Below are positions 9,665-17,941 of a stretch of 64,000 nucleotides of DNA, piece by piece (the stretch's first letter is position 1; each line of letters starts with the position of its first letter). The notes below the pieces were generated by a model. The model ran no database searches, was not told where the DNA came from, and saw only the letters and a program-made list of their open reading frames with translations. The DNA lies in assembly GCF_012933655.1 (NCBI RefSeq), contig NZ_JABBJJ010000009.1, positions 1-64,000 on the forward strand, in the 5' to 3' direction. Made by a program: the position numbers and the translations under genes. Origin of the DNA: Pyxidicoccus fallax. Lineage in GTDB: Bacteria > Myxococcota > Myxococcia > Myxococcales > Myxococcaceae.

Positions 9665-10402
9665 ATGCGAACGATGTGGATGTCGGCCCTGGTGCTGGCG
9701 CTCGGCGCCTCCGTGGCCCAGGCGCAGACCTCGAAGCCCGCGACGAAGCCCGCGGCCAAGGCGCCTCCGGCGGCGACGACGGCTCCGGCCGCGCCCCCCG
9801 ACCTCTCCTCCGAGGACGCGAAGACCATCTACGCCCTCGGCGTCTCCGTGGGCCGGGACCTCTCCGGCTTCGCGCTCACCCCCGAGGAGGTGCAGCTCCT
9901 CCAGCGCGGCATCGCGGACAGCATCGCCGGCACCGCGCCCGCGGTGGACGCGAAGGAGTACGGGCCGAAGATTCAAGCGTTCGCGAAGGCCCGGCAGGCC
10001 CAGGCCAACACCGCCGCGCTGGAGCGCGCCGCGAAGGCGCCCGGCGCCACGAAGCTCTCCTCCGGCGTCATCTACCTGGAGACGCAGGCCGGCACCGGCA
10101 AGAGCCCCCGCGCCACCGACACCGTCAAGGTCCACTACGAGGGCCGGCTGGTGGACGGCACCGTGTTCGACAGCTCGGCCAAGCGCGGCATCCCCGTGGA
10201 GTTCCCCCTCAACGGCGTCATCCCCTGCTGGACCCAGGGCGTCGCGAAGATGAAGGTGGGCGGCAAGGCGCAGCTCACCTGCCCCGGCAACACCGCCTAC
10301 GGCGAGCGCCCGCCCCCGGGCTCGCGCATCCCGCCCAACGCCGTGCTCATCTTCGACGTGGAGCTGGTGGACATCCCCGGCGATACGTCCAAGGCGCCGT
10401 AG
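9665..10402 (+). CDS. Secreted FKBP-type peptidyl-prolyl isomerase
   Basis: Catalyses cis-trans isomerisation of prolyl bonds in the periplasm or outer envelope. Signal peptide (MSALVLALGASVAQAQ), an Ala/Pro/Lys spacer, a helical FkpA/Mip-like dimerisation region (ALGVSVGRDLSGFALTPEEV), then the FKBP domain: DTVKVHYEGRLVDGTVFDSS, FPLNGVIPCWTQGVAKMKVG, GNTAYGERPPPGSRIPPNA and VLIFDVELVDI. All signature positions (VHYEG, FDSS, AYG, IPPN) are present. 245 residues. The ATG at 9665 follows a GGCGGAAG motif. Confidence 0.95.
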   Translation: MRTMWMSALVLALGASVAQAQTSKPATKPAAKAPPAATTAPAAPPDLSSEDAKTIYALGVSVGRDLSGFALTPEEVQLLQRGIADSIAGTAPAVDAKEYGPKIQAFAKARQAQANTAALERAAKAPGATKLSSGVIYLETQAGTGKSPRATDTVKVHYEGRLVDGTVFDSSAKRGIPVEFPLNGVIPCWTQGVAKMKVGGKAQLTCPGNTAYGERPPPGSRIPPNAVLIFDVELVDIPGDTSKAP

Positions 10403-10416
10403 CGTCCTGCTTCACT

Positions 10417-10444
10417 CCGGGGCTCCACGAGACGGGAGCCCCGG
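10417..10444. terminator. Bidirectional hairpin between convergent genes
   Basis: A perfect 10-bp stem (CCGGGGCTCC with GGAGCCCCGG) around an 8-nt loop lies between the stops of the FKBP gene (10402) and the convergent peptidase gene (10458). No U-run, which is common in GC-rich genomes. Confidence 0.6.
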
Positions 10445-10457
10445 ACCCGGCCACGGC

Positions 10458-12608
10458 CTACTGCTTCAGCGCCGCTTCCGTGGCGCGTAGCAGCGGCTCC
10501 GCGCTCACCGGCGCGCCCGTGGCGTGCATCATCCACTGGTCGGGCGTCACCGCGCCGTGCGTGGCCATCCGCTCGAACTCCGCGCCCAGCGGGCCCTTGC
10601 GGTGCAGGTGCTCTTCAATCTGGAACGCGATGAGGTGCCCCAGCGGATAGTCCGGCAGGTAGAGCGGGTAGCTGATCATGTGGCTGTAGATGCCCAGCAG
10701 CGGCGTGCCCTCGCGGCCCAGCACCGGCGCGTAGTAGCGGTTCCACACGTCACGCGAGATGGCCACCACCGCGTCGCGCAGCTCCGCCGGCTTCGCGTCC
10801 GGGTGCTCGTACATCCAGTGCCACACCGCCATGTCCACCAGCGCCACGCCGGCGATTTCCCACGTCTGCCAGAAGTCGTTGAGCACCCGCTCGCGCTCGG
10901 CCACGGCGTCCGGCTTGCCCAGGCCCAGCAGCTCCAAATCTCGCGCCTGGAACACGAAGGCCAGCGCCTCCGTGAAGGCGTTGTTGGGCACGCCCGCCAG
11001 CAGCGTGTGGTCCACCGAGTAGAGGCTGAACACCTGCTCCACGTTGTGCCCCAGCTCGTGCACGGCGATGTTGTAGCCCTTGTAGTTCATGCCCCCCTTC
11101 TCCACGCGCGTGCGCAGGCGCGGGAAGTCTCCGCGCCGCATCGCCTGCTGCGCGTGGCCCGCGCCGCGCGAGGCATCCACCTGGATGCGCGCCGCCAGCC
11201 ACTCCGCCTTCGCGCGCGTGAAGCCCAGGCCCAGGAGGATGCGGGGCATGTCCTTCGCGAAGGCCTCCGCCGTGGGGTAGCGCTTGCGCGTCAGCGCATC
11301 CAGCTCGGACTCCGGCCGCTTCCCTCCCGGCTTGAAGCCCGGGTACCAGAGGTCCTGCGGCTCCAGCTTCCGGCCCAGCCGCGCTTCCATCAGCTTCGCC
11401 ACCCGGGGCACCAGCGGTGACTCCAGCACCTGCGTGAGCAGCGCCTTCACGCGCTCCTCCGGCAGCTCGCGCGCCAGCTCGAAGGCGCGGGCAATGCGCG
11501 TGGGCGCCACCGGCACGTACGGGTCCGCCTTGCGCGCCGCGTGGAAGGTGGCCAGCAGCCGCGCGTAGCGCGTGTCCGGCTCCGAGGCCGCGTCCGCCGT
11601 CACCTCGCGCTTCGGCGCGTCCTCCTCCACCGTCTCCGGCGGCGCCGCCTTCACCGTGTTGGTGAACGGATCCCAATCCACCCGCGGGTTGTCGATGACG
11701 GCCGCGGGAATCGTCTGGGTGACGATGCGCTCCATCACCTGGAGGATGAGCCGCTGCTTCACCAGCCCGTTCGGGTCGGCGTAGTCCCCCTTCAGCTCGT
11801 CGCGCAGGTTCCAGTGGCTGATGAGCCGCAGCCCCTTGGGGAAGGGCCGGTTGCCGGCCGCGTCCACCAGGTGGTGCATCCAGATGTTGTACTCGGCGAT
11901 GTAGAGGTTCGCCGCGGCGATGGCCCGCGAGGACTCCTGCTCGACTTCCGCGGGCACGCGCCGGTTGAAGCGCGAGGTCAGCCGCGCCTCCGCCCACTGG
12001 CGCCGCGTCCACGTCGGGCCCTGCTCCATGCGCTCGGCCAGCGTGGTGAGCGGGAAGTTGAGCAGCACCACGAAGCCCACCTTCGCGCGGAACAGGTCCG
12101 ACGTGACGTTGGAGGACGGGTCATACGCCGCCAGCAGCGGCTCCACTGTCAGCAGCGGCCCCAGGTCCAGGTCCGTGTACCAGTTCAGCTCGCGGCCCAG
12201 CTCGTTCATGTGGCCGTCGAGCTGCTCGAACAGCCGCTCCAGCCGCGCGAAGGTGGCGTCCAGCACCTTCGGGTCGGTGATGAACTGCTCGTGGATGAAC
12301 GCCGCCACGTCGCCGTCCTCCGGCCGCCACTGCGCGAGCACCTGGTCCACGCCCCGCTCGATGCGGGCCCGCTGGGCTTCGCCGTGCTTGGACACCAGGG
12401 CGGACTTCAGGGCGGCGACATCCACGAGCTCCGACATGGGACGGGACTCCTTCGGGGCGGACTCGGACGGGCGCGCCTGCGTCGAGGCGGGAGACGGCTG
12501 GCCCTCGCTCGACTCCCGGACCACGGCGGTCTGGGAGGAGCAGCCGAGCATGGCCAGCAGCGGCAGCAAGCGGGCGCGCGAGGCCCGGGGCTTCATCGGG
12601 GAGGACAC
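10458..12608 (-). CDS. HExxH zinc metallopeptidase lipoprotein
   Basis: The 716-residue lipoprotein (lipobox LLAMLGCSS, Cys near residue 22) has an Asp/Glu-rich helical body and the gluzincin motif AVHELGHN near residue 520, followed by FTEALAFVFQARD, where the Glu can be the third zinc ligand. The helical arrangement recalls M3/M2-type oligopeptidases, but the first half shows no motif I can assign to one family. The GTG at 12608 (GGAG 8 nt upstream) is preferred to the ATG at 12596, which lacks a ribosome site. Probably digests peptides at the cell surface; a second HExxH lipoprotein (M2 type) lies just beyond cspA. Confidence 0.85.
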   Translation of the reverse strand: MSSPMKPRASRARLLPLLAMLGCSSQTAVVRESSEGQPSPASTQARPSESAPKESRPMSELVDVAALKSALVSKHGEAQRARIERGVDQVLAQWRPEDGDVAAFIHEQFITDPKVLDATFARLERLFEQLDGHMNELGRELNWYTDLDLGPLLTVEPLLAAYDPSSNVTSDLFRAKVGFVVLLNFPLTTLAERMEQGPTWTRRQWAEARLTSRFNRRVPAEVEQESSRAIAAANLYIAEYNIWMHHLVDAAGNRPFPKGLRLISHWNLRDELKGDYADPNGLVKQRLILQVMERIVTQTIPAAVIDNPRVDWDPFTNTVKAAPPETVEEDAPKREVTADAASEPDTRYARLLATFHAARKADPYVPVAPTRIARAFELARELPEERVKALLTQVLESPLVPRVAKLMEARLGRKLEPQDLWYPGFKPGGKRPESELDALTRKRYPTAEAFAKDMPRILLGLGFTRAKAEWLAARIQVDASRGAGHAQQAMRRGDFPRLRTRVEKGGMNYKGYNIAVHELGHNVEQVFSLYSVDHTLLAGVPNNAFTEALAFVFQARDLELLGLGKPDAVAERERVLNDFWQTWEIAGVALVDMAVWHWMYEHPDAKPAELRDAVVAISRDVWNRYYAPVLGREGTPLLGIYSHMISYPLYLPDYPLGHLIAFQIEEHLHRKGPLGAEFERMATHGAVTPDQWMMHATGAPVSAEPLLRATEAALKQ

Positions 12609-12622
12609 GGTGGGGGCTCCAG

Positions 12623-12660
12623 AAAAAACGAAGGGTCCGACCCACGGATGGGCCGGACCC
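12623..12660 (-). terminator. Rho-independent terminator of the cold-shock gene
   Basis: On the minus strand GGGTCCG (12660-12654) pairs with CGGACCC (12639-12633), followed by TTCG and a run of six T. It lies 39 nt past the cold-shock stop codon and immediately before the peptidase start, so it isolates the two genes. Confidence 0.85.
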
Positions 12661-12698
12661 TCATGATGCATCAGGAAGACGTTCGAACGACGTTCGCG

Positions 12699-12902
12699 TC
12701 AGGCCGCGCGGACGTTCTGCGCCTGCAAGCCCTTGGGGCCGCGGGTGACCTCGAACTCCACCTTCTGGCCCTCGGCCAGGGTGCGGAAGCCATCCATGTT
12801 GATGGCGGTGTGGTGGCAGAACACGTCCTCACCACCGCCGTCCTGGGTGATGAAGCCGAAGCCCTTCGCATCGTTGAACCACTTCACGGTACCAGTTGCC
12901 AT
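12699..12902 (-). CDS. Cold-shock domain protein (CspA family)
   Basis: The 67-residue single OB-fold RNA/DNA chaperone has RNP1 (KGFGFITQD) and RNP2 (DVFCHHTAI) in the normal places and usual CspA length. M. xanthus has several such paralogues; I cannot say which this is. A leader of about 100 nt with a hairpin precedes it and a strong terminator follows, so it is probably a monocistronic unit. Confidence 0.97.
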   Translation of the reverse strand: MATGTVKWFNDAKGFGFITQDGGGEDVFCHHTAINMDGFRTLAEGQKVEFEVTRGPKGLQAQNVRAA

Positions 12903-12970
12903 TTGCTCTCTTCTTCTTTCGTCACGGACGCGAAAATCCGTCGTCCGGTCCTACCGAGCGAACCCGCCAA

Positions 12971-12995
12971 GACCCACGCAATTTATGCGCGGGTC
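12971..12995 (-). promoter_or_regulatory. Hairpin between M2 peptidase gene and cold-shock gene
   Basis: On the minus strand GACCCGCGCA and TGCGTGGGTC flank a 5-nt AT-rich loop, a 10-bp stem with one G-U pair. On the plus strand that pair becomes an A-C mismatch, so the structure fits minus-strand RNA best. It is either the terminator of the peptidase gene (25 nt past its stop) or part of the cold-shock leader. Confidence 0.5.
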
Positions 12996-13019
12996 GTGGG
13001 GGGAGTCCACCCAAGAGCG

Positions 13020-14915
13020 TCACCACCCGCACTTCTGGCCCTTGTTCTGCGTCTGGAGCCAGGTGCGCAGGGGGGCGAAGTAGTCCAGCAACGGGGTTGC
13101 ATCGATGTCGCGGGTGCCCGTCATGGCCTGGAGCGCGTCCGGCCACGGCTTGCTGGCACCCAGCTCCAGCACGGCCTGGAGCCGCTTGCCGGCCTCCTTG
13201 TTCCCATAGATGGAGCACTCGTGCAGGGGGCCCTTGAAGCCGGCTGCCTCACACATGGCCTTGTGGAACTGGAACTGGAGGATGCGGGCGAGGAAGTACC
13301 GGGTGTACGGGACGTTGGCGGGCACGTGGTACTTGGCGCCCGGGTCGAAGTCCGCCTCGGAGCGCGCCACCGGGGCGGCCACGCCCTGGTACTTCTCACG
13401 CAGCGTCCACCAGGACTTGTTGTAGTCCGCCGGCTGGATGCGGCCGGAGAAGACCTCCCAGCGCCACTGGTCCACGAGCAGGCCGAACGGCAGGAAGGCC
13501 ACCTTCTCCAGCGCGTCCTTGAGCTGGAGGTTGATGAGGTTCTTGTCGTTCTTCGGCACCGACTTCAGCAGGCCCACCTGCTGCAGGTACGCGGGGGTGA
13601 TGCTCAGCGTGAGGGCGTCGCCGATGGCCTCGTGGAAGCCGTCGTTGGCGCCGGACTGATAGAGCACCGGCAGCGTGTAGTAGTACGTGTAGTAGTAGTT
13701 GTGGCCCAGCTCGTGGTGGATGGTGATGAGCTCCTCCTCGGTGGGCTTGATGCACATCTTGATGCGCAGGTCGTTCTCGTAGGTCACGTCCCACGCGCTG
13801 GCGTGGCAGACGACCTCACGGTCCCTGGGCTTGGTGAACTGCGAGCGCTCGAAGAAGGTCTGCGGCAGCTCCTTCAGGCCCAGCGAGGTGAAGAACTTCT
13901 CACCCAGCTTCACCATGCGCATGGCGTCGTAGCCCTGCTTCTTCAGCTCGGCGTCCACGTCCAGGCTGGCCTGGCCGGGGAAGGGCTCCACCAGCGGGTA
14001 GATGTTGTTCCACTCCTGGGCCCACATGTTGCCGAGCAGGTGCGCAGGAATGGGCTTGCCGGCGGGAACCTTGTCCTCGCCGTACTGCTTCGCGAGGCGG
14101 CCGCGCACGTAGCAGTGCAGCTCGTCGTAGAGGGGCTTCACCTGGCCCCACAGGCGCTGGGCCTCCTTCTCGAAGTCGGCGGCCGGCATGTCGTACGCCG
14201 AGCGCCACAGCGTGCCCAGGTCGTTGAAGCCGATGTCCTTGGCGCCCTCGTTGGAGATGTTCACCAGGCGCTCGTACAGCGGGCGCATGGGGCGCGAGGT
14301 GGAGTGCCAGCCCTGCCACGCGTCCAGCAGCTCGTCATACTTGCGGCTCTCCGCCATGACGTCGGACAGCTCCTGCAGGTCGCGGCACTTGCCCTTGCCG
14401 TCCGCGCCGCAGTACTTGCCCTTGCCGTACATGCCGTCCAGCTTCGCGGCGACGGCGGCCAGCTCCGAGCGCTTCTCCGCCTCGGAGGGCGCCGGCAGCG
14501 TCTGCGACACCTTGAGCAGGTGCAGCATGCGCGCGGTGTCCGCGTCGAGCTGCAGGCCGTCGAAGCGGCGCGCTCCCTTTACCGCGCCGTTGACGTACGC
14601 CAGCACCTCTTCGTTGACGTAGGCGGCGTTCCGCTCGGTGTCGTCGGTGATGTACGTGTTCTTGATCCACTCGGCGGTGGCCTGCTTCGTCCACAGCCGC
14701 TTGAGGTCGGCGTTGACCTTGGCGACGAACTGCTTCGCCTCTTCGGGAGTGGCCTGGGAGGTAGCGGCCTGGGCCTGGGGCGCGGACGCACCGGTGGTGG
14801 CCGGGGTCTCACGCGTCACTTGCGAATCCTGGGCACAGCCGCCCAGGAAGGCGGGCAGCGCCACGGCCGCGAGGGCCGTGCGCAGCAGGGGGTGCAGGGG
14901 GAGTTTCCGGTTCAT
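13020..14915 (-). CDS. M2-family (ACE-like) peptidyl-dipeptidase lipoprotein
   Basis: Zinc peptidyl-dipeptidase related to angiotensin-converting enzyme. The 631-residue protein has a lipoprotein signal (PAFLGGCAQ), an Ala/Gln/Thr linker, and the M2 catalytic region [12 protein letters not shown] with the third ligand in [10 protein letters not shown]. Other ACE-like segments are [35 protein letters not shown] and [19 protein letters not shown]. The length matches bacterial single-domain ACE homologues. Its stop is about 120 bp upstream of the cold-shock gene. Confidence 0.95.
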   Translation of the reverse strand: MNRKLPLHPLLRTALAAVALPAFLGGCAQDSQVTRETPATTGASAPQAQAATSQATPEEAKQFVAKVNADLKRLWTKQATAEWIKNTYITDDTERNAAYVNEEVLAYVNGAVKGARRFDGLQLDADTARMLHLLKVSQTLPAPSEAEKRSELAAVAAKLDGMYGKGKYCGADGKGKCRDLQELSDVMAESRKYDELLDAWQGWHSTSRPMRPLYERLVNISNEGAKDIGFNDLGTLWRSAYDMPAADFEKEAQRLWGQVKPLYDELHCYVRGRLAKQYGEDKVPAGKPIPAHLLGNMWAQEWNNIYPLVEPFPGQASLDVDAELKKQGYDAMRMVKLGEKFFTSLGLKELPQTFFERSQFTKPRDREVVCHASAWDVTYENDLRIKMCIKPTEEELITIHHELGHNYYYTYYYTLPVLYQSGANDGFHEAIGDALTLSITPAYLQQVGLLKSVPKNDKNLINLQLKDALEKVAFLPFGLLVDQWRWEVFSGRIQPADYNKSWWTLREKYQGVAAPVARSEADFDPGAKYHVPANVPYTRYFLARILQFQFHKAMCEAAGFKGPLHECSIYGNKEAGKRLQAVLELGASKPWPDALQAMTGTRDIDATPLLDYFAPLRTWLQTQNKGQKCGW

Positions 14916-14966
14916 GGGGGCGGACCGTAGAAGAAGCGCCGCCCGATGGCATCCCGAAAGTGGCCC

Positions 14967-15920
14967 TCAGGGAGCCGCCGCGCCCTGCCCTTTCACCTGC
15001 TGACGCTTCACGCCAAGCTGACGCAGGGCGAAAAGAGCGCGGTCCTTCTCCTTCGCCTCCAGCATGAAGTCCGCGGGCCCCACCAGCGCGGACACCATGG
15101 CGCGGAAGTCCGCCGGGTCCACGAAGTCCGAGTGCGCTCCGGGCCGCCCGTCCGCCTTCTGGCTGGCCAGGTGGAACTTGGGCCGCAGGTCCAGCGCCGT
15201 CCACGTGGCGGCGGCCTCGCGCACCAGCTCCTTCAGCGACATCTCCGGGTCCGACGGCAGCACGGCGTTGTGCAGGTTGTCGCCCACCATGGGCACGCCG
15301 TGCTCGCGCGCCAGCGGCAGCACCTCGCGCGCGCTCCACACCTTGTCGTCGTGCTCGATGGTGATGCGGTTGCGCAGGTCCTCCGGCATCTCGTCCAGGA
15401 AGCGGTGCGCGGCGGCCAGCGCCTCCTCGCGCGTCGGCGCGGCGCCGCCCACGTGCAGCACCACGCGGGCCTCGGGTCCCGCCTCCAGCAGGTCCAGCAC
15501 GCGGGCGCCGTAGCGCAGCTCCACCAGCGCGGCCTCGCGCACGTGCGGGTGGCGCGAGGACAGCGAGGCCCCCGCGGGTGACGGGTGCATGGACAGCCGC
15601 TGATTGGAACGCCGGGCGATGCGCGCCAGATGGTCGAACGTCTTCGCGAAGGTCTTCCACCACGTCAGCGTGTTCACCTTGTGCGACGCGAAGGGCACCA
15701 GCGACGAGCCGATGCGGAACACCTCGATGCCGCGCGCCTCGTTGAAGAGGAGGATCTGCTCCAGCTCCTCCAGGTTCTGCGCGGTGAGCGCCTCCAGTCG
15801 CTGCGGGGTGGCGGTGGCGAGGCGGCACGTGTGGCTGGCGCCCACGCCCAGTGTCAGGCAGTTGGCCACGTAGCCCAGTCGATAGGTGGTGAGGCCTTCC
15901 ATGCTCTTGAGATTCGGCAT
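14967..15920 (-). CDS. UV-damage endonuclease (UvdE/UvsE family)
   Basis: Makes a nick 5' to UV photoproducts, starting an alternative excision repair. The 317-residue TIM-barrel protein starts with TYRLGYVANCLTLGV (family: RLGYV), has the N-rich region FRIGSSLVPFASH, and metal-site segments LSMHPSP, VVLHVGGA, ITIEHDDKVW, VPMVGDNLHNA, FHLASQKADGRPGAHSDFV, as expected for the three-metal site. The ATG at 15920 has a weak ribosome site; an ATG 18 nt later (MEGLTT) is an alternative. It is divergent from the DHH gene with about 110 bp between. Confidence 0.93.
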   Translation of the reverse strand: MPNLKSMEGLTTYRLGYVANCLTLGVGASHTCRLATATPQRLEALTAQNLEELEQILLFNEARGIEVFRIGSSLVPFASHKVNTLTWWKTFAKTFDHLARIARRSNQRLSMHPSPAGASLSSRHPHVREAALVELRYGARVLDLLEAGPEARVVLHVGGAAPTREEALAAAHRFLDEMPEDLRNRITIEHDDKVWSAREVLPLAREHGVPMVGDNLHNAVLPSDPEMSLKELVREAAATWTALDLRPKFHLASQKADGRPGAHSDFVDPADFRAMVSALVGPADFMLEAKEKDRALFALRQLGVKRQQVKGQGAAAP

Positions 15921-16032
15921 GACAGGGGCCGTCTCACACGAGGCCGACATCGCACGTGAGCCCGGCCGTACTCCTTGCGGGCACTCCGGCCCCACCCTCC
16001 CCCGAGCCCGGCCGGCGTTACAGCTTCGAACC

Positions 16033-17133
16033 ATGCTGCTGGGACACACGAAGGACCCGAACTGGCCCGCGCCCGAGCAGGCGCTGGCCGAGGCCCGCCA
16101 ATTCCTCCAGGAGCAGCGCGGAAAGCGGGTGCTGGTGGCGCCGCACACCGACGTGGATGGGCTCACCTCGGGTGTGCTCGCGCTGAAGGCGCTGGAGTCG
16201 GTGGGCGCCCGTCCGCTGGCACGGGTGCCCGGCAAGGGAGAGCACGCTCACTCGCCAGCGTTCCAGGAGCGGCTGCGCTCCGGCGTGTGGGACGCGCTGG
16301 TGGTGCTCGACATGGGCAGCCGCGGGGAGCCCATCGTCCCGGGGCTGCCCACGCTGGTGGTGGACCACCACCTGTCCGACGTCTTCCCGCCCGGCGCGCG
16401 GGTGCTCACCGCGAACGGGCACGAGCCCATCGCCAACAGCAGCCTGCTGACGTACGTGCTGGTGTCTCCGCTGGTGGTGCCCGGCCCGCTGGAGTGGCTG
16501 GCAGTGATGGGGACGGTGGCGGACCTGGGAGCAACGGCGCCCATGCCGTTCCTCAAGGACGCGCTCAAGCGCGCGGGGCGCAAGGCGGTGACGGAGGCGG
16601 TGGCGCTGCTGAACGCGGCGCGGCGCTCGTCGCGCTTCGCCGCCCCGCAGGCGCTGGAGGTGCTGCTGCGCGCCGGCAGCGCCGCCGACATCGCGGAGGG
16701 CCGCGTGCCCGGCGTGGACACGCTGCGCGACTGTCGGCTGGAGGTGCAGTACGAAGTGGCCCGGTGCGCGAAGACGCCGCCACGCTTCGCGCGCAACGTG
16801 GCGCTGCTGCTGTTCAGTTCCGAGGCGCAGGTGCATCCGCTGGTGGCGGTGCGCTGGGCGCAGCGGCTGCCCGAGCACATCGTCATCGCCGCCAACGCGG
16901 GCTACCTGCCGGGCCGGGTGAACTTCGCCATGCGCAGCCGCGCCCCGGTGGACCTCATCGCCTGGCTGAAGGACCTGGACCTGCCGCCCATGGGGGGCGA
17001 GTTCGCCAACGGCCACGCGCGCGCCACGGGCGGAAGCCTCACGCAGGAGGACTTCCTCCGTTTCGCCGAGGCGGCGGGCTTCCCGGGGCTGCGCACCTTC
17101 GACGTGGAGCGCCGGGGCGCGTTCCCCGGTTGA
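16033..17133 (+). CDS. DHH-superfamily phosphoesterase (RecJ-like)
   Basis: The 366-residue protein has DHH motifs I-III: APHTDVDGL (motif I, HxDxD), LVVLDMGSRG (motif II) and TLVVDHHLSD (motif III, DHH), then GTVADLG (motif IV). A DHHA1-like end with GGEFANGHARATGGS follows. These Mn-dependent enzymes cleave single-stranded DNA or small oligonucleotides; the short form without OB fold makes full RecJ unlikely and nanoRNase-type activity possible. It is divergent from the UV-endonuclease gene, a plausible repair pairing, and its TGA shares bases with an ATG of the next frame. Confidence 0.88.
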   Translation: MLLGHTKDPNWPAPEQALAEARQFLQEQRGKRVLVAPHTDVDGLTSGVLALKALESVGARPLARVPGKGEHAHSPAFQERLRSGVWDALVVLDMGSRGEPIVPGLPTLVVDHHLSDVFPPGARVLTANGHEPIANSSLLTYVLVSPLVVPGPLEWLAVMGTVADLGATAPMPFLKDALKRAGRKAVTEAVALLNAARRSSRFAAPQALEVLLRAGSAADIAEGRVPGVDTLRDCRLEVQYEVARCAKTPPRFARNVALLLFSSEAQVHPLVAVRWAQRLPEHIVIAANAGYLPGRVNFAMRSRAPVDLIAWLKDLDLPPMGGEFANGHARATGGSLTQEDFLRFAEAAGFPGLRTFDVERRGAFPG

Positions 17134-17156
17134 TGTTGCGATATGACGAGGACGTG

Positions 17157-17717
17157 ATGACCCGTTCGCGCGTCCTCGTCCCCTCCCTCGTCGCCCTCCT
17201 CTCCCTCACCGCCTGCGGCTCCACGGACCCCGAGCCCGACCCCCAGGGCTGTGACCGGTTCGACTTCCCGCTGTCGGCCCAGACCGAGGCGCGCCACGTG
17301 AGCTCGTGCAGCAGCGACGCCTGTGGCTCGGGAGGAATCCCCACGGAGAACCCGCCGCGCTCCGGCCTGCACTGCGGCAGCGTGGCCCGGTGCGGCGTCT
17401 ACACCGAGCCCGTCTCGCGCTGCCTCTACATCCACAACCTGGAGCACGGGCACGCCGTGTTCCTCTACAACTGCCCGGACGGCTGCCCCGAGGAGGTCGC
17501 CAGGCTCGAGGCCGCCGCGGCCTCGGTGCCTGCGGGTGCCAACGGCGTGCGCCGGGCGCTGGTGGCGCAGGACCCGCAGATGCCCACGCGCGTGGCCGCG
17601 ATGCTGTGGCGGCGCGCGTACCTGACGGACTCGGCGGACCCGGAGGCGCTTCAGTGCCTGCTGAGGCTGCAGGACGCCGAGGCCCCGGAGCCCGGGCTGG
17701 GCTGCCCTGGACAGTGA
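17157..17717 (+). CDS. DUF3105-family lipoprotein
   Basis: The 186-residue protein has a lipoprotein signal (ALLSLTACGS, Cys 19) and the DUF3105 signature: NPPRSGLHC, CGVYTEPV and LYIHNLEHGHAVFLYNCP. Histidines and cysteines in these blocks could bind metal, but the role of the family is unknown. Several further cysteines (CSSDAC, CLYI, CPDGC, CLLRL) suggest disulfides outside the cytoplasm. The ATG at 17157 follows a GAGG and lies 23 nt after the DHH stop, so they may be cotranscribed. Confidence 0.87.
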   Translation: MTRSRVLVPSLVALLSLTACGSTDPEPDPQGCDRFDFPLSAQTEARHVSSCSSDACGSGGIPTENPPRSGLHCGSVARCGVYTEPVSRCLYIHNLEHGHAVFLYNCPDGCPEEVARLEAAAASVPAGANGVRRALVAQDPQMPTRVAAMLWRRAYLTDSADPEALQCLLRLQDAEAPEPGLGCPGQ

Positions 17718-17900
17718 ATCCGCATCCTTCCGTGGGCATCACTGTGAGTCTTCAATCGCACGCACTTGTTGCATTGGCGGTGAGGCACAGCACTCGCTTG
17801 CGCGCCTGAACACCCGCCTGTCCTGAATCCTCACGAGCAGGTGTCCGGCGGCGGCTCATGGAGCAGGCAGGGCGGTTGGAATGTCGGCACCTGCCCCGGC

Positions 17901-17923
17901 GGGCGGCGTACGGGACGCCGCCC
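17901..17923 (+). promoter_or_regulatory. Leader hairpin just upstream of the 17942 start
   Basis: GGGCGGCG pairs with CGCCGCCC around a short loop, 18 nt before the ATG and beside the presumed ribosome site (CCAGGG). It could mask or expose the ribosome site, or be the end of an upstream transcript. The rest of the 17718-17941 gap shows no gene. Confidence 0.4.
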
Positions 17924-17941
17924 ATTTGTATCCAGGGTGCC

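Noticed and set aside
11541-14930. 1129-codon open frame on the plus strand
   Set aside because: Runs opposite two peptidases and the cold-shock gene; no domain seen, codon bias belongs to the minus strand.
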